From: Klebsormidium nitens
Taxonomy: Eukaryota; Streptophyta; Klebsormidiophyceae; Klebsormidiales; Klebsormidiaceae
DNA: 26,251 nucleotides
Assembly (NCBI GenBank): GCA_000708835.1
Contig: DF237068.1
Coordinates: forward strand, 166,155 to 192,405
Direction of reading: 5' to 3'
The first letter of the stretch is position 1. Every line of letters starts with the position of its first letter. Positions 8,632-20,799 of this stretch are shown here, piece by piece. A program made the translations under genes and the position numbers. The notes beneath the pieces were generated by a model that was not told the origin of the DNA, made no database searches, and worked only from the letters and a program-made list of their open reading frames with translations.

Positions 8632-11600
8632 ATGGCTGCAGCAGGCATGACCAGCATTGGTGCCGTGTCCCGAGGATCCTACATCAGCAGCCGCTCCTTT
8701 TCCGCAGCCCGTAACAATGGTGGCGGTGCACCAGCTGTCGGCACCTCGGCGACAGCTGTCAAGGGCGGTGTCACAGCTTTTCGACGGCCCAAGAACTGCG
8801 GCCCATGCGGGCCTGCATCAACGAGCGGGCATGGGTTCACGAGCACATTTGTCCAGCCGCAGGGGCAGCTGTATGTCGAGAGGGGTCCGAAGGCGCGCGC
8901 AGTCATGCAGCAGATGACACCTGGTGGGTGGGATGTCGACAAGGATGGGTTCATGCGGACAGCTGGCGGGCTGCGGGGGGTTCCTGTTGCAGAGCCGCAG
9001 ACCGCGACCAAATTGCATGCGTCGGGGAATGAGACAGGGGAAGTGTCGCAAGAAACACCGGAGTTTAACCTGGAGCCGGCATTTGGGGGAGCAAATAATA
9101 CGAACGTGGGAATGGCTGTCACTAGTTACCGACCAAAGTGGTTCTGGTGGACAAAGAGCCCTGAAGAGGAGAGCAAGGTCGGGAACTGTGCTGTGAACGC
9201 ATTCTTGGTTCTGTTTGCGGCTTCGGCGGCGGCGCACAAGATTCTGACGGTGGATCAGGATGTCTGGACGGTGAGGATTCTTGCTTTGCGGATTCCCTTC
9301 ACCCAGCTGTTTTCTGATCCAGGCGTACACGCAACTTTTCTTCTGGATTCCTTGAAGTGGATTTGAGCACCTTCAAGCTTCATGTCAATGAGACTCTTGA
9401 GCTTTTGAATTCGTGTGTGCTTCTGTTTACGCATGTTGTGCAGCAGCTCAGTTCTGCTTGGTTCGGCGGCGACAGAAGAGGATGAACACAAGAAAGAAAG
9501 CAGAAGGAGGTTGCAGTTTCTGTGTTGACATGTAGCTTGGATTGGGTTACAGCCTGACAACTTGTCTTACAGCAGTCTCATTGCTAACTGCCAGCAATCT
9601 GTTTGCCATGGATTTGAGTTTCTCATTGGTAGAAAATTGCTGTGACCTGGCTGATTGACGCCACAGTACATTCTTTTATAGATCCTGCTCAGTGCCTGCC
9701 ATTTGACATGGTTGATTGCAGTTGTTCTGGTGCATGCACAGTAGGTGCTCTCTGTCTTTAGTATCTTCAGGATCTCCTTTGTTGTCTTTCGGAAATGGTT
9801 TTTCAGAGTGTTGTTGAGCTTCGTTCGGGACCAGAGTAGGTTCTGATTTTTGAAATCCTTGTTCCATCTCATCCATCTGAATCTGATTGCCTTCTTGCCT
9901 GCGCAGGGGTGGAGCTACTTTGAAATTCTGAGGCGGGTGCCAGTGGACAACTGGCATGGTTACCAGCAGATGCTTCAAACAAACCCCGTCTTTGCCAAGA
10001 TGTGCATCAGTGGTGTTGTATATACACTCGGCGATTGGTCTGCTCAGGTGAGATCAGACAACTTCCAACCGGCCTTTCTCAATACCGTATTGCTTGGGAA
10101 GTTATTGCGTATATTGGCAGAGTTCATGCAAATCTGGCTTGGATCAACGCCTAAAGGTGCATGCTGCCTAGCTCGCATGCAATAGGATTGGCATTGGTCC
10201 CTCAGGAGTGGAGACATTTAGTGCCTGTTGTCCTGGATGACCTCAGGCATAAACCCAAGGTAAAGAAATCTGCCTGGGTGCGATTCATCAAGAAACGGCA
10301 GTATAGATCTGCACGTCTCAGCGCCCATTCCAAGGGGACTTCTGCAGGACGGGGCAACCTCAGTTGCACTCCATGCTATTAAAACCTAGCTCCAGATCCC
10401 CGGACACGTTGCACTTTCTCTTTATTCTTGCATTAACCATATCTGTTTTGCCCATGTGCAGACTTGTGAGGGCAAGCCGTTCTTGGAGTTTGACCGCCCC
10501 CGCATGATCCGTTCTGGGCTCGTTGGCTTTTGTTTGCACGGATCGCTCAGCCACTTCTACTACCAGGCATTCGAGGCGGTCTTCCCTTTCACTGCCTGGT
10601 AAGCGGACCATTTTTGCGGCTCTGTAAGTTTCGAAGACTGACCCTTTTGTAGATTGCTGGATTCGAAAAGTCATTGGTCATACCTTTGCTAGTAACAACC
10701 TGATGTAGAAGTTGCTGATCCACTTGCAATCACGGATTTTGAGATGCAATATCAGAAGGAAATCATATCATTTATTGAAAGTTGAGTGGGGTCAGATCGC
10801 CACCTGTGCCTCACCTGTGCCTGTTTAGTTGTTTTTTCCCTGTGAGCACCAAGCTTCATTTTCTCATCTTGCTGAGTGTTGAAACATGGAAGCAGTAGCA
10901 GCAATTTTTGAGCATTGACAATGTGACTCATCCCGTTCTTTCTCATTACAGGTGGGCTGTCATCATCAAGGTCGGTATCGACCAGACAATCTGGTCTGGC
11001 ATCTGGAACTCGATCTACTATGCAACCCTTGGCGCTCTTCGCGCCGAATCTCCGACGACGATCTGGCGCGAGCTGCGCGGCACGTTCGTCCCGATGCTTA
11101 CGGCCGGCTGGAAGCTCTGGCCGTTTGCGCACCTCATAACTTATGGGGTGGTTCCTGTGGAGCACCGGCTCCTATGGGTGGATATGGTGGAGCTCGTATG
11201 GGTTACCATGCTCTCCATGTGAGTATGCCAAACTGGCATCAACGGGCAAACCTCGCCTGCTGACCAGTCCCTAGTTGTATCTGTTGTATCTGTTGTGTTG
11301 CTTCTTTTTGAGTGCATTGTGGGCACCTCTTTGAGAGTTCTTTCGCATTGAAGGATCCATTTCGTAGTGGCTTCTGTTGTGTTGGAATTTCAGTGTCCAC
11401 ACAAAAGTTCCACAAAGGCTAGTACCGATCATGAGACCACTTACATTGTTGTTTCCAAGCAAGGCCATTATGTGTGCTTAAAGCAAAGGGTTTCGTAGAG
11501 CAGATTCTTATGTGGAGCAAACAATGGTTCGTGACAAGCAGAACCTGATGTGGAACAAACAAAGTCTCTTCGGATGATTACTGAGCTTTGTCTTTCGCCC

Positions 11601-11846
11601 CACAGGATCTCGAATGAGAAGCAAGAGAAGCGTGCAGAAGAAACTACTGCCATCGTTCAAGCGATCGTTGAGCAAGGCGGCACTGAGGAGCAGGCCCAGG
11701 CCGTGATTGCAATGGTCACGGAGAGGCAGGAGATAGAGCAACTAGAGACGCTACAGTTTGAGCTGGACAATTTGCAGCACTTGGAAGACCGAACGGAATT
11801 GGAGGAGAAAGTTCACCAGCTAGAGGAGAAGATTGGCGCTAAGTGA
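8632..11846 (+). CDS. Mpv17/PMP22 family membrane protein, plastid type, five exons
   Basis: Exons 8632-9270, 9907-10047, 10462-10598, 10952-11218 and 11606-11846; all introns are GT-AG (353-636 nt) and phases agree, giving about 474 residues. The start is the first ATG of the open frame (MAAAGMTSIG). The first 30 residues are rich in Ser, Ala and Arg and lack acidic residues, suggesting an organellar transit peptide. Residues 187-202 are hydrophobic. The family core runs from about 215 to 395 with GVVYTLGDWSAQ, LVGFCLHGSLSHFYYQ, VGIDQTIW and the signature GWKLWPFAHLITYGVVPVE followed by LLWVDMVELVWVT. It resembles plant members predicted to be in chloroplasts, such as At1g52870. The tail (396-474) is a Glu/Gln-rich coiled coil. 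Family members form small non-selective channels or affect organelle membrane homeostasis; the substrate here is unknown. Confidence 0.95.
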
Positions 11847-13500
11847 GGGGGCTTTCGCGAAAATTACTGAGAAGAGAATGTTATTGTCGAGAGCTGAGGA
11901 GAGTTGTTACTTCTTCGTCGAACAGAGGAGTCTGGAGCTTGTTATCAGGAGTTACCGGGCAGAGAATGTGACGAGAGCATAGAGTTGGAGATATGGGCGG
12001 AACTGGGGTTGGTCTGAAAAACGGAAGGGTTGAAGGTACCTCCCAAGATCAGGGGGTTGGGGGAGGATGAGTGGAAGGTGGAAGGAAGGGAAGCTTTAAC
12101 TGCTCTCTCGAAGGTGGTGGAGGGTGAGGATTTGAAATGGAGGGGCGGTGCGCCTGTCTCCCCTTGAATCTGAACAGACACGACTTGGAGCCTTATATAT
12201 AGAATCCTAGTCGGGGCTCTCAGTACATACATAAGCTTAGACTTACGCGCGCTTTTAGGACATTTGCAGGCACGTGCTCCCTTTGCACATTGCAGAAGGT
12301 AGCTTTACAGAAAGGTATAAAGTGGATCGAGTCAGATAAGTGACTGTGTGACGGTTTTGGGGACAGTCACTGAAAAGCTTAAACCCAGACTTTTGTGAGA
12401 AGTTTGATCATTAGGACTTGCCTTACTTTTCCAAATCATCACTAGGCTTAGTTCTATGTAGGAAGCTTCCTCCCTGCGTTTGTAGTTGAAATCAAGAGCT
12501 ATTTGGCTCTTTCTGCACTTGCATATTTGTTTTTCTGCTTTTGTTGTGTGATTATTGCACGCCATTCATAAATATAGGCTCTACATGTATGAAAATCGGT
12601 TCTCTCAATTTCCAAGCACCGTCGGATGCCATCTAGGACCTGAATAGATGTACATTATGACCGTTGGGTTCCGATCAGTGATGAATTGAGATTGAATATG
12701 AAAGATGTGTCACACAGTGTCTTTCAGAATCACATCTCAATGGAAGCTACTTATTTTACCAGCTTTCACCTACACTCAAGTGCGATGCCAGCCGCGCCAG
12801 AAGGCTGCAAACTAAACTCCACTTCGGGAGATACGATACAAAGACGAAAAACTTCGATTACGTCGCGGCCGCGCCATACATACATGGAATTAACGACGGT
12901 ATCACTGGAATGCATCAATACCTACCCGGCTAGCTAGCTGGATCTATAATATCATTGAAACTTATGATAAAACTGCATAATTAAAGGTCCGATATATGCT
13001 CATATTAAGTTGGCGGCAGCTATGAAACGCGGCAATGATTATATAAACTCAGTTTGAACGTTGATTAAGGACCAAATTTGGTACTTGGGACTTGAATTGG
13101 CAAAACTTATACGTACCGGCGCCGGCTATGCTTATACTCTGGCATGCCTCATGTAGTGAACGTACTGGCCGGCAGGGCACTCATACCAGCCACGTACGCT
13201 GAGTAACGCATGCATGCAACCGTCTCCGATGCGTTTGAATATATGCTCAATGGCCGCTTCTGGTGGCGCCTTACGATCTGTGCATTTATGTGTACAATTG
13301 CGATGACACGATATGATCGAAAACGTACAATCAAAGAAACATGCAGTGCGATTACAAGAACACGCACGTCGAGACATTGTGACACTAGCTAGCTTTATGC
13401 CCATCAGTGTAGGAAGAACGTTGAGACGTACTAGTTACAGTACAGCCCATCATAATGGGTACCCCGAGCGCTGCCGCAATTACTTGGTTTGCTAATCTCG
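11847..13500. other. 3' flank of the Mpv17 gene and unassigned sequence
   Basis: No protein-like frame is visible. The first few hundred bases should contain the 3' UTR. On the minus strand a TATATA box (12195-12200) is followed by a CT-rich stretch. The part from about 12880 to 13450 is richer in AT and in palindromic words (TAGCTAGC, GCATGCATGC, ACGTACG) than its surroundings, which may mark inserted repeat DNA. Confidence 0.5.
12190..12205 (-). promoter_or_regulatory. Possible antisense TATA box
   Basis: Read on the minus strand, a TATATATAAGG core is followed by a CT-rich, UTR-like stretch of about 200 nt that runs towards the 3' end of the Mpv17 gene. The motif is also readable on the plus strand because TATATA is symmetrical. 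No gene is seen downstream on either strand, so function is uncertain. Confidence 0.25.
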
Positions 13501-13511
13501 AGCATACAGCG

Positions 13512-15144
13512 CTACAAGATACGGACACCCGCAAAGTGCGCTTCTTCCGCCGGCTCTTCCGCGCGCGCCACCTGTTTGAGCGACTCCTTCCTCTTGCTGT
13601 CCGGTGACGGAAACTGCCGGACCGTCACGCCGTATTCGCCCATGTATTCTGAGTCGCACTGCCGGGTTGCCTGCCGGTCCTCCACAAACGTAAGCGCGCT
13701 GTCGAGCCTGGAGGGGCGATGGAAAGGGCCGGAACGAATCCTGCAGAGAAGTTGGTTTCTTCGAAGGGGTTTCGCCGATTTACGAATTGAGGCAGACCGT
13801 AGACGTGCCCATGCAGATGGCAATTCGGATGCTCACTCTTCAGGCGTCGAGACGAAATATGCCAGTCCGGAACTCGCTCCACTTCCCCACTCTTGATAAC
13901 GATTGCAGCGCTGGAACAAGTCCAGCCGGCAAAAGCTTATTGATGAGAAGCGTGCCATAAGCGAGAGACAAATACCAACCTGTCCAGTCATTCGGGCTGC
14001 CTTTTAAATCGGTCATGCGTCTGATATTCATCCGGCAACGCAAACGCGAGTGGTTAAAAATCTTGTGTGGCCAGATACGACCTTGTTCTGGTCAACGGAG
14101 TACTTCTCAGGCTATGCGGATCTCCAAGTCTCGCAGCGTCAACCAGAACGTAAGCTTTCCAGAAACAGACCACAGCAGATCAGAAAGACGCTGAAGGTGG
14201 TCAACGACGTGAGAAGGTCGCGTGCGCTCTTGTTCGATATGGTCCTCTGAACAGAGACATCCGTTTCAGATGACTGTCTTTAGAAGTCAGAAATACTTGT
14301 CCCCTCGAAGCAAAGGAAACATCAAAATCCAGACAGAAGTGGGTGTGGACACGATTTCCTGCTTCTCTTTTGAGAGAGACCCGTTCAACAAAGAGAGAAT
14401 ATAACGACGTTGGCCGTTGAATAGTAAGGTTGAGTTAGGCAACAAAACTTCGGAGAGGCAACGGGCAGATGCACTCGCACCGGCGACAACTTCCCAACAG
14501 TTTGACTTTGACGGTCGCCCCAGAGAACGTCTTGACATTGAGATCGCGGCGACCGAGGAGCTGGCCTGGTGTGCAAAAGTGTCGCCAACAAACGTGGGCG
14601 GCCACGCCCTCTTTTAAAGCGGCATCGCCTTCCATCTTCGAGAATAGGATTTTTGAGCAGTTACGAACAAGACGTGGAACGGAGGGCGAGCATACATAGG
14701 GTACAACGGAAAGCAAAAGACGGAGGAAGCTGAAGGAAAACTGCTCAGGTAGAAGCGCGCGCGCAGCCTCTTTTGTGAAGAGCTCTGGATCTGAATCAAC
14801 ATTCGAAGCCCAAACTCAACAGGAACCTCCTCGAAGCGCCCTTCTTTCGTACCTTTTCGAATAGAGCGCGCATTTCCGCCCACATCCGAATGCAAACCGC
14901 AAGCTCAGAAGGAGAGCGGACGAACGGAACGGGAATCCAACCGGAAGAGGAAAGGCTCTCATGCAAAACGTAACCTCAGAAAGGAAGACGGAAGAGCGGA
15001 ACCAAAACAAGAAGCGGGGAGGAAGCGGAACCAGACTCACTTCTCCGCACCCTCTGGGAGGTCGCTCTCGGCCGGCGTGTCCGCGGCTCCGGCTGCGGCC
15101 AGCTCCGCGCTCCTCTGCTCGCGCGCGTCCCTGCCACCTGGCAT
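13512..15144 (-). CDS. Family X small two-exon gene, copy 1 (unrecognised)
   Basis: Exon 1 is 15144-15041 (104 nt, starting MPGGRDAREQRSAEL, phase 2, donor AA|GTGAGT). Exon 2 is 13707-13512 (pyrimidine-rich acceptor ending CCCCTCCAG, stop TAG). Together they give about 99 residues. I do not recognise the protein. It is hydrophilic and charged, without a signal peptide or membrane span; exon 2 contains FVEDRQAT, EYMGEYG, FPSPD and ARAEEPAEEAHFAG. The model is supported by copy 2, which keeps exon 1 length, phase and exon 2 sequence. The 1,333-nt intron is unusually long for such a small product, so an extra exon could be missed. A G-box lies 99 bp above the start. Both exons are GC-rich compared with the flanks. 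Confidence 0.55.
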
Positions 15145-15242
15145 GTTTCCAGTGGAGCACGCGGGAGCGGCCGCGCGCTTCTCCCCGGGCTCGAGGCAGC
15201 CGCAGCCCCGAAGAAGAGAGCCGAAGCGGCCCATGAGAGCGC

Positions 15243-15252
15243 GCCACGTGGC
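15243..15252 (-). promoter_or_regulatory. G-box palindrome upstream of family X copy 1
   Basis: GCCACGTGGC, the core bound by plant bZIP/bHLH factors, lies 99 bp above the copy 1 start. The same 10 bp occurs 97 bp above the copy 2 exon and 87 bp above the copy 3 start, so position and sequence are conserved in the family. Binding is inferred from the motif. Confidence 0.55.
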
Positions 15253-15259
15253 GGTTCGT

Positions 15260-17650
15260 GTTTGGCGCGGATGCGCTACGATGTACTTATCGAAGAGCTG
15301 CAAATGGGAATCGCCATCAGCTTCTGTCAACCCTCAAAAGAAGATGGCTCGTAGAAGAGAGGTGATTTAAGAGGGATCCGGAAAGAGAGAGGGTTGCTGA
15401 ACCAATCGTTCTCTACCCCTTGAACTGCGAAAGGAAAAAGAAAGAAAGCGAGAAACAGAATAGTGGGTTGCCCGAACGGCGTATCTGGAGGTCCAAAGCC
15501 CCAGTGCCACAAGTCAGTTGGTGCAACTGAAAATCGGATGGGTTCCAATAAGGTGTCCTGTCCCCGTCGAATTCGGGCCTGTTGACCTGTACGCTTCGGC
15601 GCTGTTTAACTAAACGCAGAGAGGGGCGAACTTGCGGACAGGGGAGAGCTCTATCCATTCTCCTTTCAAAATTTCAGCCTTTGGATAAAACAACGCTATG
15701 AAAAGTATAGACGGAGATGGCTGCGTGAAAGAGCCCATCTGACCTGCCCAGTCGAGACGTCGAGCTTTTTCAAAGTGGTTCTAAAGAGACGCTTTCGAAC
15801 CGGACGGCAGCTAAATTTGAAACTACTGTACTGCCCTCGAGGAATACGTGATGCAATTTTCAGCTACTTGGGGACTTCGTTCAACATATTCAGGACCTCT
15901 TGCTGAGAGATTGGGTTCACTTTTGTGCTGCAAACCTTCCAAGCTACCAAGCTGCTTGAAAGTGCAAAGTCTTGCTACACCTGCTTCGTCCTTGCCCTCA
16001 CAAGAACCTGCTGAGCTCGAGTCTCAGCCGGCAGCCTCCCATTGAATCAATTTAACGTGCCCAAGAAAGGATCGAATCGTTTTGCCATGAAAGCTGCTTC
16101 AATCTGCCTTGTTTTCTCCTGTCCCAACGAGCCGTCCATCTCAAGAGCTTGCAAGACCTGTCGGCGTGATCGACTGCACGTCTTTTTAGATCACTTCGTA
16201 TCTCAGATACAACCGCACCAGAAAAACAGAGTGGGACTTTGTCTGCACGCAAACCCGGCCTCACCTCCTAAATAGGAGCTCTGACGTCGCATGCACGTGC
16301 AGCTTTGCGCGCTTTTACACACGCAAAACTTCAGAAGCCTGGTCTTGCTGCCCGTTTTGGGTTACTTCGTACACCGGCGGGTCCCGCCAGTTTCTGACCT
16401 CTCTGCGCTTCTTTCAGAAGCGAATTTCAATACATCCGAGGGTCTGTCATTTTGCCATTGAAGGGCGCCCGTGCGTCGTTCTTCGAAGACAGCAGAATGC
16501 TCGGTCTCATTCCTGGAGTGCAACCATCGAGTCAGCAGCACGAGTCGACCGCATGATAATCAGAAGAGAGGGAAGATCAGCACACGCAATTGAGGATTGA
16601 TACCCGCACAAGGTGTGGTCGCGTTGAAGCGAGGACGCGTGCGAGCGCCGCTGACGATCGGCGCTTCGTCAAATCCGGTCCGATGTGTCGAGTCTTGGCC
16701 ACACGCATAGTATTATCAGGTGGAGTCCGCGCACTACTGACCTACTGCATGAAAGGTAACGCAGCCTTCGAGCTTCGACGATCAGGCGGACTCCGATGGC
16801 CGGAACGCCGTACGTCAGCCGTCCTATCTTCAGCGAAGGAAGCCAGTCGAAGAGTGCAACTTGGGCGTAGCTGTTGGCACTGCTTAGGACCTGCCACGTG
16901 ATCAGAGGACCTTTGGACCTTTATAGATCAACTGGGCAATCTAAAGTGTCAAATCCGTTGACGTCAACAAGATGGAACCCAGAGACGTTAGCAAATAGCC
17001 TTGCTTCCCAGCATTTCTTACGTCATTGCAGTCTGCCTGTAATCGCTGTTGGTCAAAAGTATCAACCGTCCTTTCGTAACGCAGAGGTCAGGGCAGAGGT
17101 GGGGAAATTAACGACTCTCTCGAGAGCATAAAGAATGACCCAGGGCCCTCTCCTCATCTGAACAGAGCTCTCGCACCAGGGGTTTCTCGATTCGAATCCG
17201 GACCGGTCTTGTGGGTCTCGATCTTTGGCGTCAGCTTCTGCAACTGGAGTGACGGTACTGCCACTCAAGGAAGCTGTTGTTATCGGGTGCTTGTTTCCTG
17301 AACATGGTTTGATCCCAACCACACACATTTAAGATTCGAAGTTGATTTTCTGGGCGTGCTGCAGTTATTTTTGAAACAGAGCGCGGATTCGTTTTGCAAA
17401 ATGCGAATTTGTTTCGTGGCTCCATTCCTATGCTAGCCTTAAACCCACAAACCGCAGATTATTGACATCAGTTTGCCGTATCCATGTGAGATCGCATTTG
17501 TTCGAGTATGAAGAAGAGGTAGACGACATGAAAATCAGTATTTAATGTAAGAAGAGGGATGGCACATTGTCAAGGGGCTCAGATTCTTGGCGATCGTGGA
17601 GCACGTATGAACCTGAGTGGGAATTTTGGGAAACACGAATTCTCAAGTAG
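15260..17650. other. Unassigned region between family X copies 1 and 2
   Basis: About 2.4 kb without a convincing gene. Short open frames are scattered on both strands but none shows family motifs or a consistent splice pattern. The part at 15290-15345 resembles 24230-24295, so homology between copies 1 and 3 extends above the G-box. A second CACGTG word is at about 16895-16900, followed by TTTATA, without a visible gene. Confidence 0.5.
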
Positions 17651-17658
17651 AAGGCGAG

Positions 17659-18431
17659 CTATTGAGCTATACGAGCACCGACGAAGCGCGCCTCTTCTGA
17701 CGGCTCCTCCACCCTCGCCCCATGCTTGGCTATTTTTTTCTCGTCGAGGTCCGGCGCCGGAAATAATGTGACGGAATCACCGTACTCGCCCAGGTACTCT
17801 TTTTCGCTCATGTGCGTCGCCTGTGCATCTTGGACTGGAGCAATTGAACTGCACAAGAGGAACTCCTGTACATCCTCCTATCACGCAGGTGTTTCGATTA
17901 CTATGCTAGACGTATAATACTCGTAAAAAGACATTTTAACACCAGGCAAGTTGCAAATGTGCCAACTGCCGCTCTTCGCGGCGTTCGATGTGCAAAGTGG
18001 ATTGGAAAGACGTGAGACCAATAGAAAGGGATACGAAGATTCGAAAAGGCGAACGGAACCTGGTACAATTGGGCGATCGCACGGATCGTGCGTTCTGAGG
18101 TCTTTGTAGCATGACCATCAGCAGAGAAGCGTTCGAAATCTGAAGAAAAATACGTCAAAGGATCCGCCCTCGTTTGCTGCTTTAAGCTTGAACGCCGAAG
18201 TGCATATTTGGAAACGGCTTCTTAATCTTCTGCCCCTTTTGGGAGGTCGCTTCCGGCCGCGCTCTCATGCAAAAAGCAACCTCGAAGGGAGACGAAGAGC
18301 GGGAGCGGGACCGGAACCCGACCTCACCATTCCGCTCCTTTGGGGAGGTCGCTTCCGGCCGTTCCGTCCGCAGCCCCGGCCGCGGTCAGCTCCGCGCGCT
18401 TCTCCTCGCGCGCATCTCTGCCAGCTGGCAG
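17659..18431 (-). CDS. Family X small two-exon gene, copy 2, with CTG in place of the start ATG
   Basis: Exon 1 is 18431-18328 (104 nt, reading [CTG]PAGRDAREEKRAEL, phase 2, donor TG|GTGAGG). Exon 2 is 17848-17659 (acceptor TTGTGCAG, stop TAG). The result is about 97 residues. Exon 2 shows the family pattern: VQDAQAT, KEYLGEYG, LFPAPD, ARVEEPSEEARFVGARI. Exon 1 has exactly the length and phase of copy 1, yet the codon aligned with the start ATG is CTG, and no in-frame ATG lies between the G-box and that point. Either a near-cognate start is used, or translation starts at the internal ATG in exon 2 (HMSEKEY), or the copy is dying. The intron is only 479 nt. The rest of the frame is intact, which argues against long decay. 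Confidence 0.48.
18231..18259 (-). repeat. Partial duplicate of the family X exon 1 end, inside the copy 2 intron
   Basis: About 29 bp at 18231-18259 match the end of copy 2 exon 1 (18333-18361), 102 bp away. The duplicated piece again reads AGSDLPKGAE on the minus strand but has no GT donor after it. It looks like a local duplication. Confidence 0.6.
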
Positions 18432-18527
18432 GGAGTTTCCGTTGGTCGCCGCGAACGCGGCCGCGCGCTTCGAGGAGGCTGGCTCGAAGCAGCGGCAGTG
18501 GAACTTTGAAGCGAAGACGCCCACGCT

Positions 18528-18537
18528 GCCACGTGGC
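18528..18537 (-). promoter_or_regulatory. G-box palindrome upstream of family X copy 2
   Basis: GCCACGTGGC lies 97 bp above the CTG that replaces the start codon. It is identical to the boxes above copies 1 and 3. Confidence 0.5.
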
Positions 18538-18539
18538 GC

Positions 18540-20720
18540 CGCAAGAATGGCTTAAAGACACTGTTCAGCACGACACCAGCTTTGGAGGGGAGGGGGTGAA
18601 GATACGCAAGATTTTGAAGTGGCGAGCTTGGCTATGCACATGTAAAGCTCTCTCTGGTTTGAAAGGCCGTAGATTTCTTGGGTTTACGAAACTACCGCAA
18701 AAAGACTCAGCATGTGCGACGGTCGCCATGGTATACAAAGGGAGACTTCCGACGAAACGGGCATCTGCTCGCTTTGGGACCTCGTTTCAGAAAATGGCTA
18801 ATCTAGACATCAACTTGAAAAAGGAAGATCGGCGAGCGACACAAGCGCCAGCACGACAACACTGAGGACCTTAGTGCTTTATGCGGAATCCCACTTGGTG
18901 ACGTAAACTTCCAAAGGCGTGACGCCACGACCGAGATGGCAGCGGGAGAAACTATCGAATGTATCCATATCTTAGCGCGGCTTAGACGTGTCTTTCAGCA
19001 GGATTCAGAAAAACACGCCTCGGTTCGGGATGCAGAATCCTTATGTAAATAATAGCCAAATAATCAAGGCCGGAAGAGCCTGAATTCCGAAGTCTGAGAA
19101 GAAACTTCATGAAGCCAGTTCGTGATATCTGACGGAGTGGATGGGTCCGAATCCATTCTTACGAGAATCTGATGTCCGGTGATTAGCTGGAATCCAGTCC
19201 CTTCACGTCCAAATCGAATGAATGATTCAGAAGTAAGGGGACGTTGCCACTGGCGCGTGCGTACACTTGCCAGTCGACTTGTCCAAGACATACTATTTTA
19301 ACGTCTTCCCTAGCACGCTATATATAAGAGGTGAAACAAGCTAGCGCTGAGTTTCCAGGAAAGGAAGACAACACGTTTTGTTCTGCAACAGCTCTCTCAA
19401 CAAAAATGTTTGAACAAAAACGTCCGAAGCATAGCGCATGGGCTGAAGGACAGACATTAATGGCCAGTCAGATCCGTTTCCACAAAGTCTGCTGCCAGCA
19501 CTTTTACACATCCTTTTCGACAGAGTTTGCTTCTCATGAAGAAACACAACTCGCCGTTCAGGCAACCCTGGAAAGGAAACCACGCCTTACCTTTGTAAGG
19601 CGTCGCCTACTCGTGCAGGAAGTTATCCATTTGTGGGTGCACACCAGGATGCGCCACGTTTAATGTCCACTTAGCTTATCAGAATTTTAATTTCCTTAGA
19701 CAGCTTGGAAAGTCTGCGGCCCTTCCTCACACGGAAAAGGTGCGAGGCGTTCTGCAGCTCTGAAGAAACCCTCGACACGCGGCCCGGTTCAATATACTGC
19801 AGTCATGTCCCGGTGTGCCAGTGTTATATTTGTATGCTGATCCTTTCCTGCAGCTCGGGCTTTTCTGAATATTTTCTACTCCCTTAAAGTACCGAACGCT
19901 AGCGAGGGCCCGACGGAAGGAACGGAACTTGTCAGCCGGTCGGTGACGTTACCAGAGACGATTGATAAATCTTGTGAGCAGCCAAGTCTGCTGTCGGTGT
20001 AGCAATAGAGTACTCGCCGATTGCCTGCGCCAGTGCTGGCTGATCGCGCCCTTCGGGGCACTTGCATGGGATCTCCCGTGCGGAGCAAAACCACGTCGGT
20101 TCGACGCTTGTCGAAACCGACCACCGACCTGCCCTTTTGGGCTCCCCCTTTTTCGAGCGTTATCACTGAGTGCATCGCGGGTTGGAAGACTGGGCGCCCT
20201 GGCACTCCTAGGTGTTCAAGTTTATCGGGGCACTCAGAATGCATAAATTTGGAAGACAACTGCATAAGACAAGTGCATAAGACAGTGTATGCAGCAATGG
20301 TCTCAATGAAAGAGTGGTTGTAGAGAATCTTCTCTTTCGAGCCGGAGTCATGCCGATTAGTGCCATTGACACGGCTGCATTACGACAGTTTCGTGAGAAG
20401 ACTCGTATGACTGCGAAGCACCTTGAAGGCTTGAATTAAAAGTTCTGCAAACCTCAGCAGCCGTAGGATGACATCTGCTGGACCAACTTGAACTAGCCAA
20501 TGTTTCCGACTTGACGCTATATACAAGAACTGTACGACGTGAAGGACTACTCTCCTATGGCCGGTACTGAGGCTTTACCAGAATAACTTTCGCAAATATT
20601 ACCGGACGAAATCTCTTGAGCAGGCCTCCGTTTACGAGTTTCCTGCTCAGCCCTGCCCATTTTGTACCTCGGCCTACAAATCTCCGGTGCCATGCCTTGA
20701 CCAGACACCACGAAATCGCC
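18540..20720. other. Unassigned region
   Basis: No gene can be supported. A TATATATAAGAG word at about 19318-19330 could be a TATA box on either strand; a 110-codon plus-strand frame begins directly after it but resembles nothing I know and starts too close to a TATA box to be its product. A short duplication TGCATAAGACA occurs at about 20261-20286. The GC-rich stretch around 20020-20240 is open in several frames on both strands without protein-like sequence. Confidence 0.45.
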
Positions 20721-20799
20721 TTTTTATCTTCCATGCCTTTTTATTTTCCATACCGTATCACCAACGAGTAAGCTATCGCAGCACCGGCCGGTTGCTGCT

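Noticed and set aside
17180-17205. tRNA gene suggested by ATTCGAATCC (B-box-like)
   Set aside because: Stem pairing around the loop fails and no acceptor stem, D-arm or anticodon arm can be drawn.
18188-18865. 225-codon plus-strand open frame as a gene
   Set aside because: It lies antisense to family X exon 1 copy 2. The minus-strand frame is conserved in three copies with matching splice phase in two, while the plus-strand frames differ between copies.
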